The position numbers were made by a program, and so were the translations under genes. Positions 1 through 5,336 of a DNA stretch of 5,498 nucleotides are shown one piece after another; position 1 is the stretch's first letter, and the number at the start of each line of letters is the position of its first letter. The DNA comes from Candidatus Neoanaerotignum tabaqchaliae. GTDB taxonomy: Bacteria; Bacillota; Clostridia; Lachnospirales; Anaerotignaceae. Location: contig CAJFUS010000046.1 of the NCBI GenBank assembly GCA_904420235.1, positions 1-5,498 on the forward strand. The letters are read 5' to 3'. Below the pieces are notes generated by a model that did not search any database, was not told the origin of the DNA, and was given only the letters and a program-made list of their open reading frames with translations.

Positions 1-115
1 AATTTGCTTCCCAAATTAGCTCATAACCAACGGCGCTTCGCTCCTGTAAAATCATCTGACGCTGATTTTATAAGCAAATTTAGCCACTATGTGGCTGGAT
101 TTGCTTTGTTGGTTA
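1..115. repeat. Nested inverted-repeat element, three-way-junction fold
   Basis: No coding potential is seen here. An 8-bp outer inverted repeat (TAACCAAC at 24-31 with GTTGGTTA at 108-115) encloses two further hairpins. One is TAAAATCA/TGATTTTA (47-54 with 63-70, 8-nt loop). The other is a 16-bp hairpin in which 72-87 pairs with 91-106 around the loop TAT. That second stem has two T·G wobbles (80·98 and 81·97) that are U·G if the plus strand is RNA and A/C mismatches if the minus strand is. A small GCG-CTT-CGC hairpin lies at 33-41. Bases 1-6 and 12-17 form a further 6-bp stem, and 1-9 is also the exact reverse complement of 72-80, so alternative pairing is possible. The element may continue beyond the left edge. 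Whether it is a dispersed repeat (MITE/REP-like) or an RNA element cannot be decided from one copy. Confidence 0.55.
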
Positions 116-185
116 CTATCTTAACACAGCCGTAATATTTTATTTATAGCCAAGCGCATAAATTACAAAATCAGCTTAAACGCAC
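116..185. other. AT-rich intergenic stretch with no recognised feature
   Basis: Together with the inverted-repeat element and the terminator on either side, this stretch makes up the 266-bp gene-free left end of the window. I see no open reading frame with a ribosome binding site, no convincing sigma-A promoter on either strand and no RNA gene. Plus-strand promoter-like words (TTAACA at 121, TTTATA at 143) are poor matches and lead to no gene in view. Confidence 0.5.
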
Positions 186-240
186 AAAAATAAAGGCGGA
201 AGACATTTTTCATATGCGCACGTCCAGCAATGCCCTCCGC
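186..240 (-). terminator. Rho-independent terminator of the ireB-ruvX-DUF1292 operon
   Basis: Read on the minus strand, 240-229 pairs with 207-196 in an uninterrupted 12-bp stem. The pairs run from GCGGA/TCCGC at the base to CATT/AATG at the top, with G·U wobbles at 235·201 and 233·203, and the loop is 21 nt. The 3' arm is followed by CTTTATTTTTG, a T-rich tail. Both wobbles are G·U only in the minus-strand transcript, which fits its use by the minus-strand genes. It begins 26 bp after the DUF1292 stop codon. Confidence 0.75.
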
Positions 241-266
241 AGCGCAAAATATATACAGCTCTTTAT

Positions 267-569
267 TTAATTTTCAAGTTCCACGTCATAGTCATCGCCT
301 GAAAGCTGAAAAAGACCGGCAATTTTGTTAAACTCATCGTCGTCCTCTATAAGCTCATACATATCCTCACCGTTTTCAGAAACAGTCTTTTTAAATAAAG
401 CCGCCTCTGGCTCGTCCTCGTCAAGCATTCCCGCCTCAACAGCCAAAACATATGCATTTCCGCCATCTTCTACAGTGTCTATAACAGCAAACTCAATTTC
501 ACAGCCGTCCTCGTCGGTTAATATAACCGTCTCAAATTCTTCCATCATTTCATCATCAATTTCACTCAT
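267..569 (-). CDS. DUF1292 (UPF0473, YrzB-like) acidic protein
   Basis: This is a 100-residue protein assigned to the DUF1292/UPF0473 family, of which Bacillus subtilis YrzB is a member. The basis is its size, the opening pattern of an acidic leader followed by an ETVILTDEDG-like strand (13-22), and its position directly after ruvX, which is the conserved Firmicutes order. No biochemical function is established for the family. The protein is extremely acidic: I count 35 Asp/Glu against 3 Lys and no Arg. There is no signal peptide or membrane segment, so it is presumably cytosolic. The ATG start has an AAGGAG site at 580-585, 10 nt upstream, and overlaps the end of ruvX by 8 bp, which suggests translational coupling. 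It is the last gene before the terminator at 186-240. Family assignment is fairly sure; function is unknown. Confidence 0.88.
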   Translation of the reverse strand: MSEIDDEMMEEFETVILTDEDGCEIEFAVIDTVEDGGNAYVLAVEAGMLDEDEPEAALFKKTVSENGEDMYELIEDDDEFNKIAGLFQLSGDDYDVELEN

Positions 570-1008
570 CAGTTTTTTTCTCCTTTATTCTTATATAATC
601 AAGATAGCCTTGAAGTATGTAAACAGCCGCCATTTTGTCTATAAATCCTCTGCTTTTTTTAATATCAAAATCGGCCTCATGCAAAAACCTTTGGGCCGCC
701 ACAGTGCTCAATCTTTCGTCCCACAGCTCAACGGGTATGCCGCCAAACCTTTTTTCAAGCCGCTGTTTATAGGCCATAGTTTTCTCACATCTTTCGCCTT
801 CCGAACCGTCCATGTTTCTGGGATACCCCAAAACTATCTTTTCAACCTCATACTCTTTTATAATCTCCGCCAAACGTCCAAGGGACTGCTTATGCTCGTT
901 TGGACTGTTTCTTTTTATAACCTCAAGCCCTTGAGCCGTCCAGCCGAATAAATCGCTTACGGCAACGCCAACCGTTCTGTCGCCGTAATCAAGGCCAAGT
1001 ATCCTCAA
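562..1008 (-). CDS. ruvX: RuvX/YqgF-type putative Holliday junction resolvase / pre-16S rRNA nuclease
   Basis: This 148-residue RNase H-fold nuclease has the usual family length. The visible signatures are the N-terminal strand LGLDYGDRTVGVAVSD (4-19, catalytic-type Asp7), VLGYPRNMDGSEG (59-71), the WDERLST block (96-102, acidic Asp97/Glu98) and the C-terminal helix IDKMAAVYILQGYLD (123-137, Asp124). These acidic residues match the metal-binding set of the family. Family members have been linked both to Holliday junction resolution and, in E. coli, to maturation of the 16S rRNA 5' end; which applies here cannot be told. The start codon is TTG (1006-1008), since the family N-terminus begins exactly at this point. 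An AAGGGTGA ribosome binding site overlaps the ireB stop codon just upstream. The end overlaps DUF1292 by 8 bp. It is cytosolic and sits in the conserved ireB-ruvX-DUF1292 operon. Confidence 0.95.
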   Translation of the reverse strand: MRILGLDYGDRTVGVAVSDLFGWTAQGLEVIKRNSPNEHKQSLGRLAEIIKEYEVEKIVLGYPRNMDGSEGERCEKTMAYKQRLEKRFGGIPVELWDERLSTVAAQRFLHEADFDIKKSRGFIDKMAAVYILQGYLDYIRIKEKKTDE

Positions 1009-1018
1009 AAAATCACCC

Positions 1019-1285
1019 TTACATGTTGTTTTTAATATAATTGTCTACAAGTTCCTCCAAAAGCTCGTCCCTCTCAAGGCGCCTTATAAGCGAACGGGCG
1101 TTGTTGTGGCTTGTTATATATGTAGGGTCGCCTGAAAGTATATATCCAACTATCTGGTTAACCGGATTATACCCTTTTTCAGCAAGGGCGGTATATACAA
1201 GCACAAGTATCCTTTTGGCCTCGCTGTCGCTTTCCTTTCCCACAGCGCTGAATTTCATTGTTTCATTAAAGCCCTTTGAATCCAT
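1019..1285 (-). CDS. ireB: IreB family (UPF0297) regulatory phosphoprotein
   Basis: This 88-residue protein carries the hallmark stretch EKGYNPVNQIVGYILSGDPT (36-55), followed by ARSLIRRLERDELLEELVD (63-81), which is unmistakable for UPF0297/IreB. In Enterococcus faecalis, IreB is a small dimeric protein that negatively regulates cephalosporin resistance and is phosphorylated on N-terminal threonines by the PASTA kinase IreK. Here the N-terminus has one candidate site, Thr9 in FNETMKF. The position matching the other enterococcal threonine appears to be Asn or absent. No kinase or phosphatase gene is in view. The ATG is preceded by GGAGAG (1294-1299) with 8-nt spacing and by a good sigma-A promoter, so it is the first gene of the ireB-ruvX-DUF1292 operon. 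In many Firmicutes alaS lies upstream; here mtaB does. Confidence 0.95.
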   Translation of the reverse strand: MDSKGFNETMKFSAVGKESDSEAKRILVLVYTALAEKGYNPVNQIVGYILSGDPTYITSHNNARSLIRRLERDELLEELVDNYIKNNM

Positions 1286-1313
1286 TTAAATCACTCTCCA
1301 ATACCATAAAATA

Positions 1314-1342
1314 ATGATAATATAAAAATACACAATATGCAA
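1314..1342 (-). promoter_or_regulatory. Sigma-A-type promoter of ireB operon
   Basis: On the minus strand, TTGCAT (-35, 1337-1342) and TATCAT (-10, 1314-1319) are separated by exactly 17 nt of AT-rich spacer. A start site near 1307 would give a leader of about 22 nt, followed by the GGAGAG ribosome binding site. It lies in the 104-bp gap after mtaB. Since no T-tailed terminator is visible in that gap, read-through from mtaB may add to expression. Confidence 0.6.
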
Positions 1343-1389
1343 ATATTATCTTGCGGCATAAAAACACATAATCCGCCGCTAAAACACAA

Positions 1390-2691
1390 TTAATCCAAAA
1401 TATCGCACAATGAGCCTACGGCTTTTCCGTTATAGGCCTTGTTTATAACAACCGGAACAATCTTATTTTTTATATCCTTATCGGTCTCAACAAGTGTATG
1501 GATATAGTTTGACGTATGCCCTTCAAAAAAACCGTTTTCTCTTTTTTCAAATAAAACCTCAAGCTTTTGACCCACAAAGCCGTTTATAAACTCGTTTTCA
1601 AGCTCCTCGCTCAGCTTTATAAGCCTTGCGCTTCTTTCCGATTTTATTTTAGAGTCAACTTGCGGCATTTTGGCCGCCGGAGTGCCTTTTTTTGGGGAAT
1701 ATGGAAAAACGTGTATTTTTGAAAAACGCACTTTAGAGGCAAAGCCGAAGCTCTCCTCAAAATCCTCGTCGCTTTCCCCTGGAAATCCCACTATTATATC
1801 CGTTGTTATGGCCACGTCCGGCATATATTTTCTTAATGTATCAACTGCCTCCATATACCTTTGGCACGTATATTTCCTGTTCATAGCCTTTAATGTTTTG
1901 TCGCAGCCGCTTTGAAGAGAAAGGTGAAAATGGCGGCATACTTTCGGCATAAGGCTCAAATCATGGGCAAACTCCTCTGTAACAATATTAGGCTCAACAG
2001 AGCTTAACCTTATGCGCTCAATGCCGTCTATTAAATCAACCTTTTTTATAAGGCTTAAAAGGTCCGTTTTATGATTATCTTTTCCATAGGAGGCCACATG
2101 TATTCCCGTAAGCACAACTTCTTTAAACCCGTTTAGGGCAAGTTTTTTAACCTCGTTAATAACGTCCTCCTCGTCGCGGCTTCTTATAGGCCCTCTGGCA
2201 TATGGTATTATACAGTAGGAGCAAAACTGACTGCACCCGTCCTGAATTTTTATATAGGCCCTTGTTCTGCCGGCAAGGCTGTTTATTGATATGGGCTCAA
2301 ACTCCCGCTCTTTCATTATGTCGCCCACAATGTTAATTCTTTTTTTGTCTTCCAAAAATTTCTCAACAGACTCCACAATGTGATTTCGGCCCTTTGTTCC
2401 AACTATAATATCAACCTCCGGCATATCCTCTATGGCCTTTTGGTCGGTTTGAGCATAACAGCCGGCCGCCACAACAACGGCGTCAGGATTGAGCTTTTTA
2501 ACCTTTCTTAAAAGCTGACGGGATTTTTTGTCTCCAAAATTCGTTACGGTACACGTGTTTATAACATATACGTCAGCTTTCTCGTCTATACTTTTTATAT
2601 CATACCCTTTCTTGGCAAAGGCCTCCGCTATGGCCTCGCTTTCTGCTTGATTAACCTTGCAGCCAAGGGCGAAACTTGCCACACTTCTCAT
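1390..2691 (-). CDS. mtaB: tRNA t6A37 C2-methylthiotransferase MtaB
   Basis: This 433-residue radical-SAM methylthiotransferase has the full family length. The N-terminal UPF0004 domain has its three cluster cysteines: Cys11 in LGCKVNQAESEA, Cys47 in NTCTVTN and Cys78 in AAGCYAQ. The radical-SAM domain has the CxxxCxxC motif at Cys153, Cys157 and Cys160 (GCSQFCSYCIIPYARG), then LTGIHVASYG, LSLQSGCDKTLKAMNRKY and DIIVGFPGES. A TRAM-type RNA-binding domain fills about 371-432. The LGCKVNQ and GIHVASYG signatures point to MtaB (B. subtilis YqeV) rather than MiaB or RimO. The enzyme uses two [4Fe-4S] clusters and S-adenosylmethionine to turn t6A37 into ms2t6A37 in tRNAs reading ANN codons, such as tRNA-Lys. 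GAGG overlapping the HAD gene's stop codon is its ribosome binding site, 8 nt before the ATG. It is third in the operon starting at 4040. Confidence 0.96.
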   Translation of the reverse strand: MRSVASFALGCKVNQAESEAIAEAFAKKGYDIKSIDEKADVYVINTCTVTNFGDKKSRQLLRKVKKLNPDAVVVAAGCYAQTDQKAIEDMPEVDIIVGTKGRNHIVESVEKFLEDKKRINIVGDIMKEREFEPISINSLAGRTRAYIKIQDGCSQFCSYCIIPYARGPIRSRDEEDVINEVKKLALNGFKEVVLTGIHVASYGKDNHKTDLLSLIKKVDLIDGIERIRLSSVEPNIVTEEFAHDLSLMPKVCRHFHLSLQSGCDKTLKAMNRKYTCQRYMEAVDTLRKYMPDVAITTDIIVGFPGESDEDFEESFGFASKVRFSKIHVFPYSPKKGTPAAKMPQVDSKIKSERSARLIKLSEELENEFINGFVGQKLEVLFEKRENGFFEGHTSNYIHTLVETDKDIKNKIVPVVINKAYNGKAVGSLCDILD

Positions 2692-2701
2692 TTATAATAC
2701 C

Positions 2702-3484
2702 TCAAAAACATAATTTAATAATCTCCTTTGCCACGCCGTCGCCGTTGTTGTCTCCGCCCGAAAATCTTGCGGCTTTTTTAACGCCATCGTCAGCCTTATC
2801 CATGGCATAGCTGTAAAATGCCTCTTTAAACATCTCAATATCATTAAAATTGTCGCCGAAAGCGGCCGTGCTGTGAAAATCAGCTCCAACCCGTTTTTGA
2901 ATAAGTCTTATAGCTGAGCCTTTGCTCACACCTTTTTTAACAAAATCAAGACAGTTGTCACCGGATATGGTAATTGTAAAATAATCGCTCATAAAATTAT
3001 GAAGATTTCCGAAATCCTTGCGGCAATGGGTGCTTAAATCGGTTATGGCTATTTTTATTATCTCGTCGTCAACATCAACAGGGTCTTTTACAAGGCTCAT
3101 TTTATACTTAAAATACTTCGTCATGGCTTTGCAAAGCTCATTGTCTTTTGAATATGCGCTTTTAAGGCCGCTCGTCATAATGTCCAGATTTTTGTGGCTG
3201 TATACCTCATTTGCCAGCGCCGAAGCGTACTTTTTGTCTATTGACGAGCAAAATATGGTTTCTCCAAAATATTTTATGTTTGTGCCGTTTTCGGCTATAA
3301 ATATAACGTCATTTTTAACGGGTTCAAAAACGGACTCAAGGCTTTCCATTTGTCTTCCGCTTGCCGCCGCAAAATATATTCCCTTTTCCTTAAGCCTGAT
3401 AATAATGTCAAAAAAGCCGCTAAACAGCTCTTTGTTGTCCCTAAGCAATGTGCCGTCCAAATCACTGGCTATAAGTTTAATCAT
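2702..3484 (-). CDS. Cof-type (class IIB) HAD-superfamily hydrolase
   Basis: This 260-residue cytosolic phosphatase has the normal length for Cof/YidA-type HAD enzymes. HAD motif I is DLDGTLL (8-14; nucleophile Asp8, acid/base Asp10). Motif II is the Ser of ASGRQ (Ser42). ENGT (65-68) is the usual Cof-type turn at the edge of the cap. The motif III lysine is probably Lys188 in KKGVSKGSA. Motif IV is FGDNFNDIEMF (209-219), which binds Mg2+. The middle part, about 80-185, is the C2B substrate-specifying cap. Members dephosphorylate sugar phosphates, FMN/PLP-type cofactors and similar small molecules; the substrate cannot be inferred here. AGAGG overlaps the stop codon of the upstream gene, 6 nt before the ATG, so the two are clearly co-transcribed. 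The spacing to mtaB is equally short (10 bp). All catalytic motifs are intact. Confidence 0.93.
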   Translation of the reverse strand: MIKLIASDLDGTLLRDNKELFSGFFDIIIRLKEKGIYFAAASGRQMESLESVFEPVKNDVIFIAENGTNIKYFGETIFCSSIDKKYASALANEVYSHKNLDIMTSGLKSAYSKDNELCKAMTKYFKYKMSLVKDPVDVDDEIIKIAITDLSTHCRKDFGNLHNFMSDYFTITISGDNCLDFVKKGVSKGSAIRLIQKRVGADFHSTAAFGDNFNDIEMFKEAFYSYAMDKADDGVKKAARFSGGDNNGDGVAKEIIKLCF

Positions 3485-3494
3485 AAATAACCTC

Positions 3495-4040
3495 TTAATT
3501 AATTTTCATAATAAGCGGAAGCAGAAGCATAGCTATGCTTACGTCTTTTCCCGTAATCCATATTATGTATGGTCTTAATTGATTCCACTTGTTTCTTTTC
3601 GTGTCAACAGACATAACTATAGATTCTATGTTGTCTATTTTACTTAAAATTTCCTCTTTCTCGCTGTTTTTAATGTTTTTCATTCCGCTTATAACGCTTC
3701 TTGTTTCATTAAAGGAAAGGTTATAGCTTGTTCCCTCAACGCCCTCGTTAATGTAGTGCCTTGCCAGTTCCTCATTGCTGTATCCGCAGTCTTTAAATAT
3801 CTCAAGACGGTTTATAAGCTTGTGCACATTGTTTTTATACCTTTCGGCCACGTCTTTTCCACTGTCAAAAGACGAAACAACCTCCAAGTCGTCGGCAAAG
3901 CCGTCCACAATGTCTTTATAGCGCATAATAAGCATGTCGAACAATCCGCCCATTCTTTTGGGGTCGTCCCCAAATTTATCCCAAAGCTCTCTGCTGTGGG
4001 ATATGTCATCGTCAAGCATCATTTTTGTTACGTCGTCCAT
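3495..4040 (-). CDS. Unrecognised protein with hydrophobic C-terminal tail
   Basis: I do not recognise this 181-residue protein. The first about 150 residues are charged and predicted by eye to be mostly helical, with no enzyme motif. Notable patches are FGDDPKRMGGLFDMLIMRYK (23-42), a GYSNEELARHYINEG segment (86-100) and a Lys/Glu-rich helix at 120-140 with coiled-coil character. It then has a basic-aromatic hinge (KRNKWNQLRP, 148-157) and ends in a hydrophobic segment, YIIW then SIAMLLLPLIMKI (158-180), interrupted only by TGKD. That ending could be a tail anchor or an amphipathic membrane-binding helix. There is no signal peptide. The ATG has a modest GGTGA site 6 nt upstream, and a promoter lies immediately before it. 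It leads an operon with a HAD phosphatase and mtaB, but that context gives no clear functional hint. Codon use resembles its neighbours, so it is probably a real gene. Confidence 0.8.
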   Translation of the reverse strand: MDDVTKMMLDDDISHSRELWDKFGDDPKRMGGLFDMLIMRYKDIVDGFADDLEVVSSFDSGKDVAERYKNNVHKLINRLEIFKDCGYSNEELARHYINEGVEGTSYNLSFNETRSVISGMKNIKNSEKEEILSKIDNIESIVMSVDTKRNKWNQLRPYIIWITGKDVSIAMLLLPLIMKIN

Positions 4041-4057
4041 ATCTCATCACCGTTATA

Positions 4058-4086
4058 ATTTTATCATAAAAAACCGCCTTTAACAA
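4058..4086 (-). promoter_or_regulatory. Extended -10 promoter for the 181-residue gene/HAD/mtaB operon
   Basis: On the minus strand, TTGTTA (-35, 4081-4086) is followed by a 17-nt spacer and TAAAAT (-10, 4058-4063). The -10 carries a TGN extension (TGA at 4064-4066). A start near 4051 would leave only about 11 nt of leader, just enough to contain the GGTGA ribosome binding site (4047-4051). It sits directly downstream of the terminator that closes the cobalamin operon, which supports a fresh transcription start. Confidence 0.55.
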
Positions 4087-4106
4087 CAATATACAATTAT
4101 AATAAT

Positions 4107-4144
4107 CAAAAAGGCGTGAATCCCGCTAAGAAACACGCTTTTTT
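4107..4144 (-). terminator. Terminator of the cobalamin operon, symmetric (possibly bidirectional)
   Basis: On the minus strand, AAAAAAGCGTG, a 15-nt loop and CACGCCTTTTT form a GCGTG/CACGC stem (4134-4138 with 4114-4118). The stem extends by A-T pairs past one bulged C and ends in a T run. It lies 30 bp after the cbiC stop codon. On the plus strand the same hairpin ends in TTTTTT (4139-4144), so it could also stop transcription running the other way, though no plus-strand gene is seen here. Confidence 0.65.
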
Positions 4145-4173
4145 GTGAAAATTAAGGATATTTCCCTAAAATA

Positions 4174-4818
4174 TCAAAAGTTCTGCTTTCTTCCTCCGGC
4201 CATGTATAAAATGGCATTAACTATGGCTGCCGCCACATTGGAGCCGCCTTTTCTTCCGGCGCACACAATATACGGCACATTAAGGCTCATTATGAGCTCT
4301 TTAGACTCCACAACGTTAACAAATCCAACCGGAGCGCCTACTATAAGCCTTGGCTTAATTTTCTCCTCCGTTATAAGCTCATAAAGACGTATAAGGGCCG
4401 TTGGAGCGTTTCCCACAACATATATAAAATCCTTTCCTTCTATGGCCGCCTTGTCAACGCTTGCCGCGGCTCTGGTGGTTTTGTTCTCACGCGCCGCCCT
4501 CGCCACGTCCTCATCAGACATAAAACACTTGGCCTCAATCCCAAAAACCGAAAGAGCCTTTTTGTTTATTCCCGCCAAGGCCATGTTGGTATCAGTAAAT
4601 ATATTCACCCCGCCTTTAACAGCTTTAACGGCCGCCTCTAAGGCTTCCGGCGAAAAACGCATGTTTTCGGCGTAAGAAAAATCCGCCGTAGTGTGTATAA
4701 CTCTTTTAACAATGGGCTTTATGTCTTCCGGAATATAGGTTTTAAGCTCACTTTCTATTATCTCAAAACTCCTTTTTTCTATATCCTCCGGAAGCGATTG
4801 GTCAAGCTGAATTTTCAA
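4174..4818 (-). CDS. cbiC: Precorrin-8X / cobalt-precorrin-8 methylmutase
   Basis: This 214-residue enzyme moves the methyl group from C11 to C12 of (cobalt-)precorrin-8, giving (cobalt-)hydrogenobyrinate, that is cobyrinate. The family signatures are all present: IEKRSFEIIESEL (13-25), RVIHTTADFSY (39-49, with the catalytic His42), NIFTDTNMALAGI (72-84), VVGNAPTALIRL (134-145), LIVGAPVGFVNVVESKE (158-174) and CAGRKGGSNVAAA (186-198). The start codon is TTG at 4816-4818. It overlaps the cobO stop as TTGA and has a strong GGGAGGG site (4828-4834) 9 nt upstream, and the N-terminus then matches the family. CbiC rather than CobH is the better name because the context suggests an anaerobe using the early-cobalt pathway; that part is inference. 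It is the last gene of the operon and is followed by a terminator. Confidence 0.95.
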   Translation of the reverse strand: MKIQLDQSLPEDIEKRSFEIIESELKTYIPEDIKPIVKRVIHTTADFSYAENMRFSPEALEAAVKAVKGGVNIFTDTNMALAGINKKALSVFGIEAKCFMSDEDVARAARENKTTRAAASVDKAAIEGKDFIYVVGNAPTALIRLYELITEEKIKPRLIVGAPVGFVNVVESKELIMSLNVPYIVCAGRKGGSNVAAAIVNAILYMAGGRKQNF

Positions 4819-5336
4819 AACTCTATTCCCTCCCTTGCCCCAATTCCTTTGTCAAAGGGGTGGCGTATTTTTTTAATCTCTGATATATAATCGGCGATAT
4901 TTACAATAAAATCCGCCGGTTCTCTGCCCGTTATAACTATCTCCGTTCCCTTTTTCCTGTTTTTTATAAAGCTCTCAAACAGGTTTTTGTCAATTAAGTT
5001 ATAGTTATAGGCGTATGTGGCCTCGTCAAAAACAACAAGGCATTTTTCGTATTTTTCGGCTTCCGCAATGGCTTTTTTCAAAACTTCGCCATAGCCCTTT
5101 GCGGCCTCGGCCTTTGTTTTTTCACTCATTTGCCAATAGAAGCCAAAATCCCTTTCACATCTAAAAACGTGAATGTTTTCCACACTTTTCAATATGTTAA
5201 GCTCTGACGTGGGCCGCCCCTTCATAAACTGGCAGAAAACAACCTCCATTCCACTTCCGGCGGCCCTTACGGCAATACCTATGGCGGCCGTTGTTTTTCC
5301 CTTTCCGTCGCCGCAGTATAAATGAACAAGTCCCAT
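4815..5336 (-). CDS. cobO: Corrinoid adenosyltransferase (CobO/BtuR/CobA type)
   Basis: This 173-residue cytosolic enzyme transfers the 5'-deoxyadenosyl group of ATP to Co(I) corrinoids, making the coenzyme form. The N-terminus begins directly with the CobA-type P-loop GDGKGKTTAAIG (9-20). Further family marks are FCQFMKG (34-40), the Walker-B-like VVFDEATYAYNYNLID (101-116), VITGREP (134-140) and the end ADYISEIKKIRHPFDKGIGA (148-167) followed by REGIE. It lacks the N-terminal extension seen in some longer proteobacterial homologues, which is usual for Clostridia. The ATG shares one base with the cobQ stop (TAATG), and a GGGG run inside the cobQ end serves as a ribosome binding site. The end overlaps cbiC by 4 bp. 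The position between cobQ and cbiC supports a role in de novo synthesis, and salvage of imported corrinoids is also possible. Confidence 0.95.
   Translation of the reverse strand: MGLVHLYCGDGKGKTTAAIGIAVRAAGSGMEVVFCQFMKGRPTSELNILKSVENIHVFRCERDFGFYWQMSEKTKAEAAKGYGEVLKKAIAEAEKYEKCLVVFDEATYAYNYNLIDKNLFESFIKNRKKGTEIVITGREPADFIVNIADYISEIKKIRHPFDKGIGAREGIEF

Noticed and set aside
24..115. tRNA-like cloverleaf
   Set aside because: The multi-stem fold looks superficially like a cloverleaf, but the acceptor, anticodon and T-arm consensus bases and the CCA-adjacent layout are absent, and the arm lengths do not fit.
24..115. Integron attC site
   Set aside because: The outer arms end in AAC and GTT as in attC, but the RYYYAAC and GTTRRRY boxes each have a mismatch. 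There is no integrase or cassette array, and the internal 16-bp hairpin is not attC-like.
106..149. Plus-strand promoter in the left intergenic region
   Set aside because: TTGTTG and TAATAT are 21 nt apart and TTAACA has only a poor -10 at the right distance. No plus-strand gene follows.
325..951. Long plus-strand open frame of 208 codons
   Set aside because: It lies antisense across DUF1292 and ruvX, is rich in serine runs produced by reverse-reading Asp/Glu codons, and has no ribosome binding site or family resemblance.
1353..1379. Terminator after mtaB
   Set aside because: There is a 5-bp GCGGC/GCCGC hairpin with a 17-nt loop on the minus strand, but it is followed by AAGATAA and not by a T tract, so I do not call it.
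2692..2889. Minus-strand open frame of 65 codons inside the HAD gene
   Set aside because: It is an out-of-frame shadow of the C-terminal part of the HAD hydrolase with no ribosome binding site of its own.
3018..3578. Plus-strand open frame of 186 codons
   Set aside because: It is the antisense of the HAD hydrolase, which has all its catalytic motifs. The plus-strand frame has low-complexity composition and no support.
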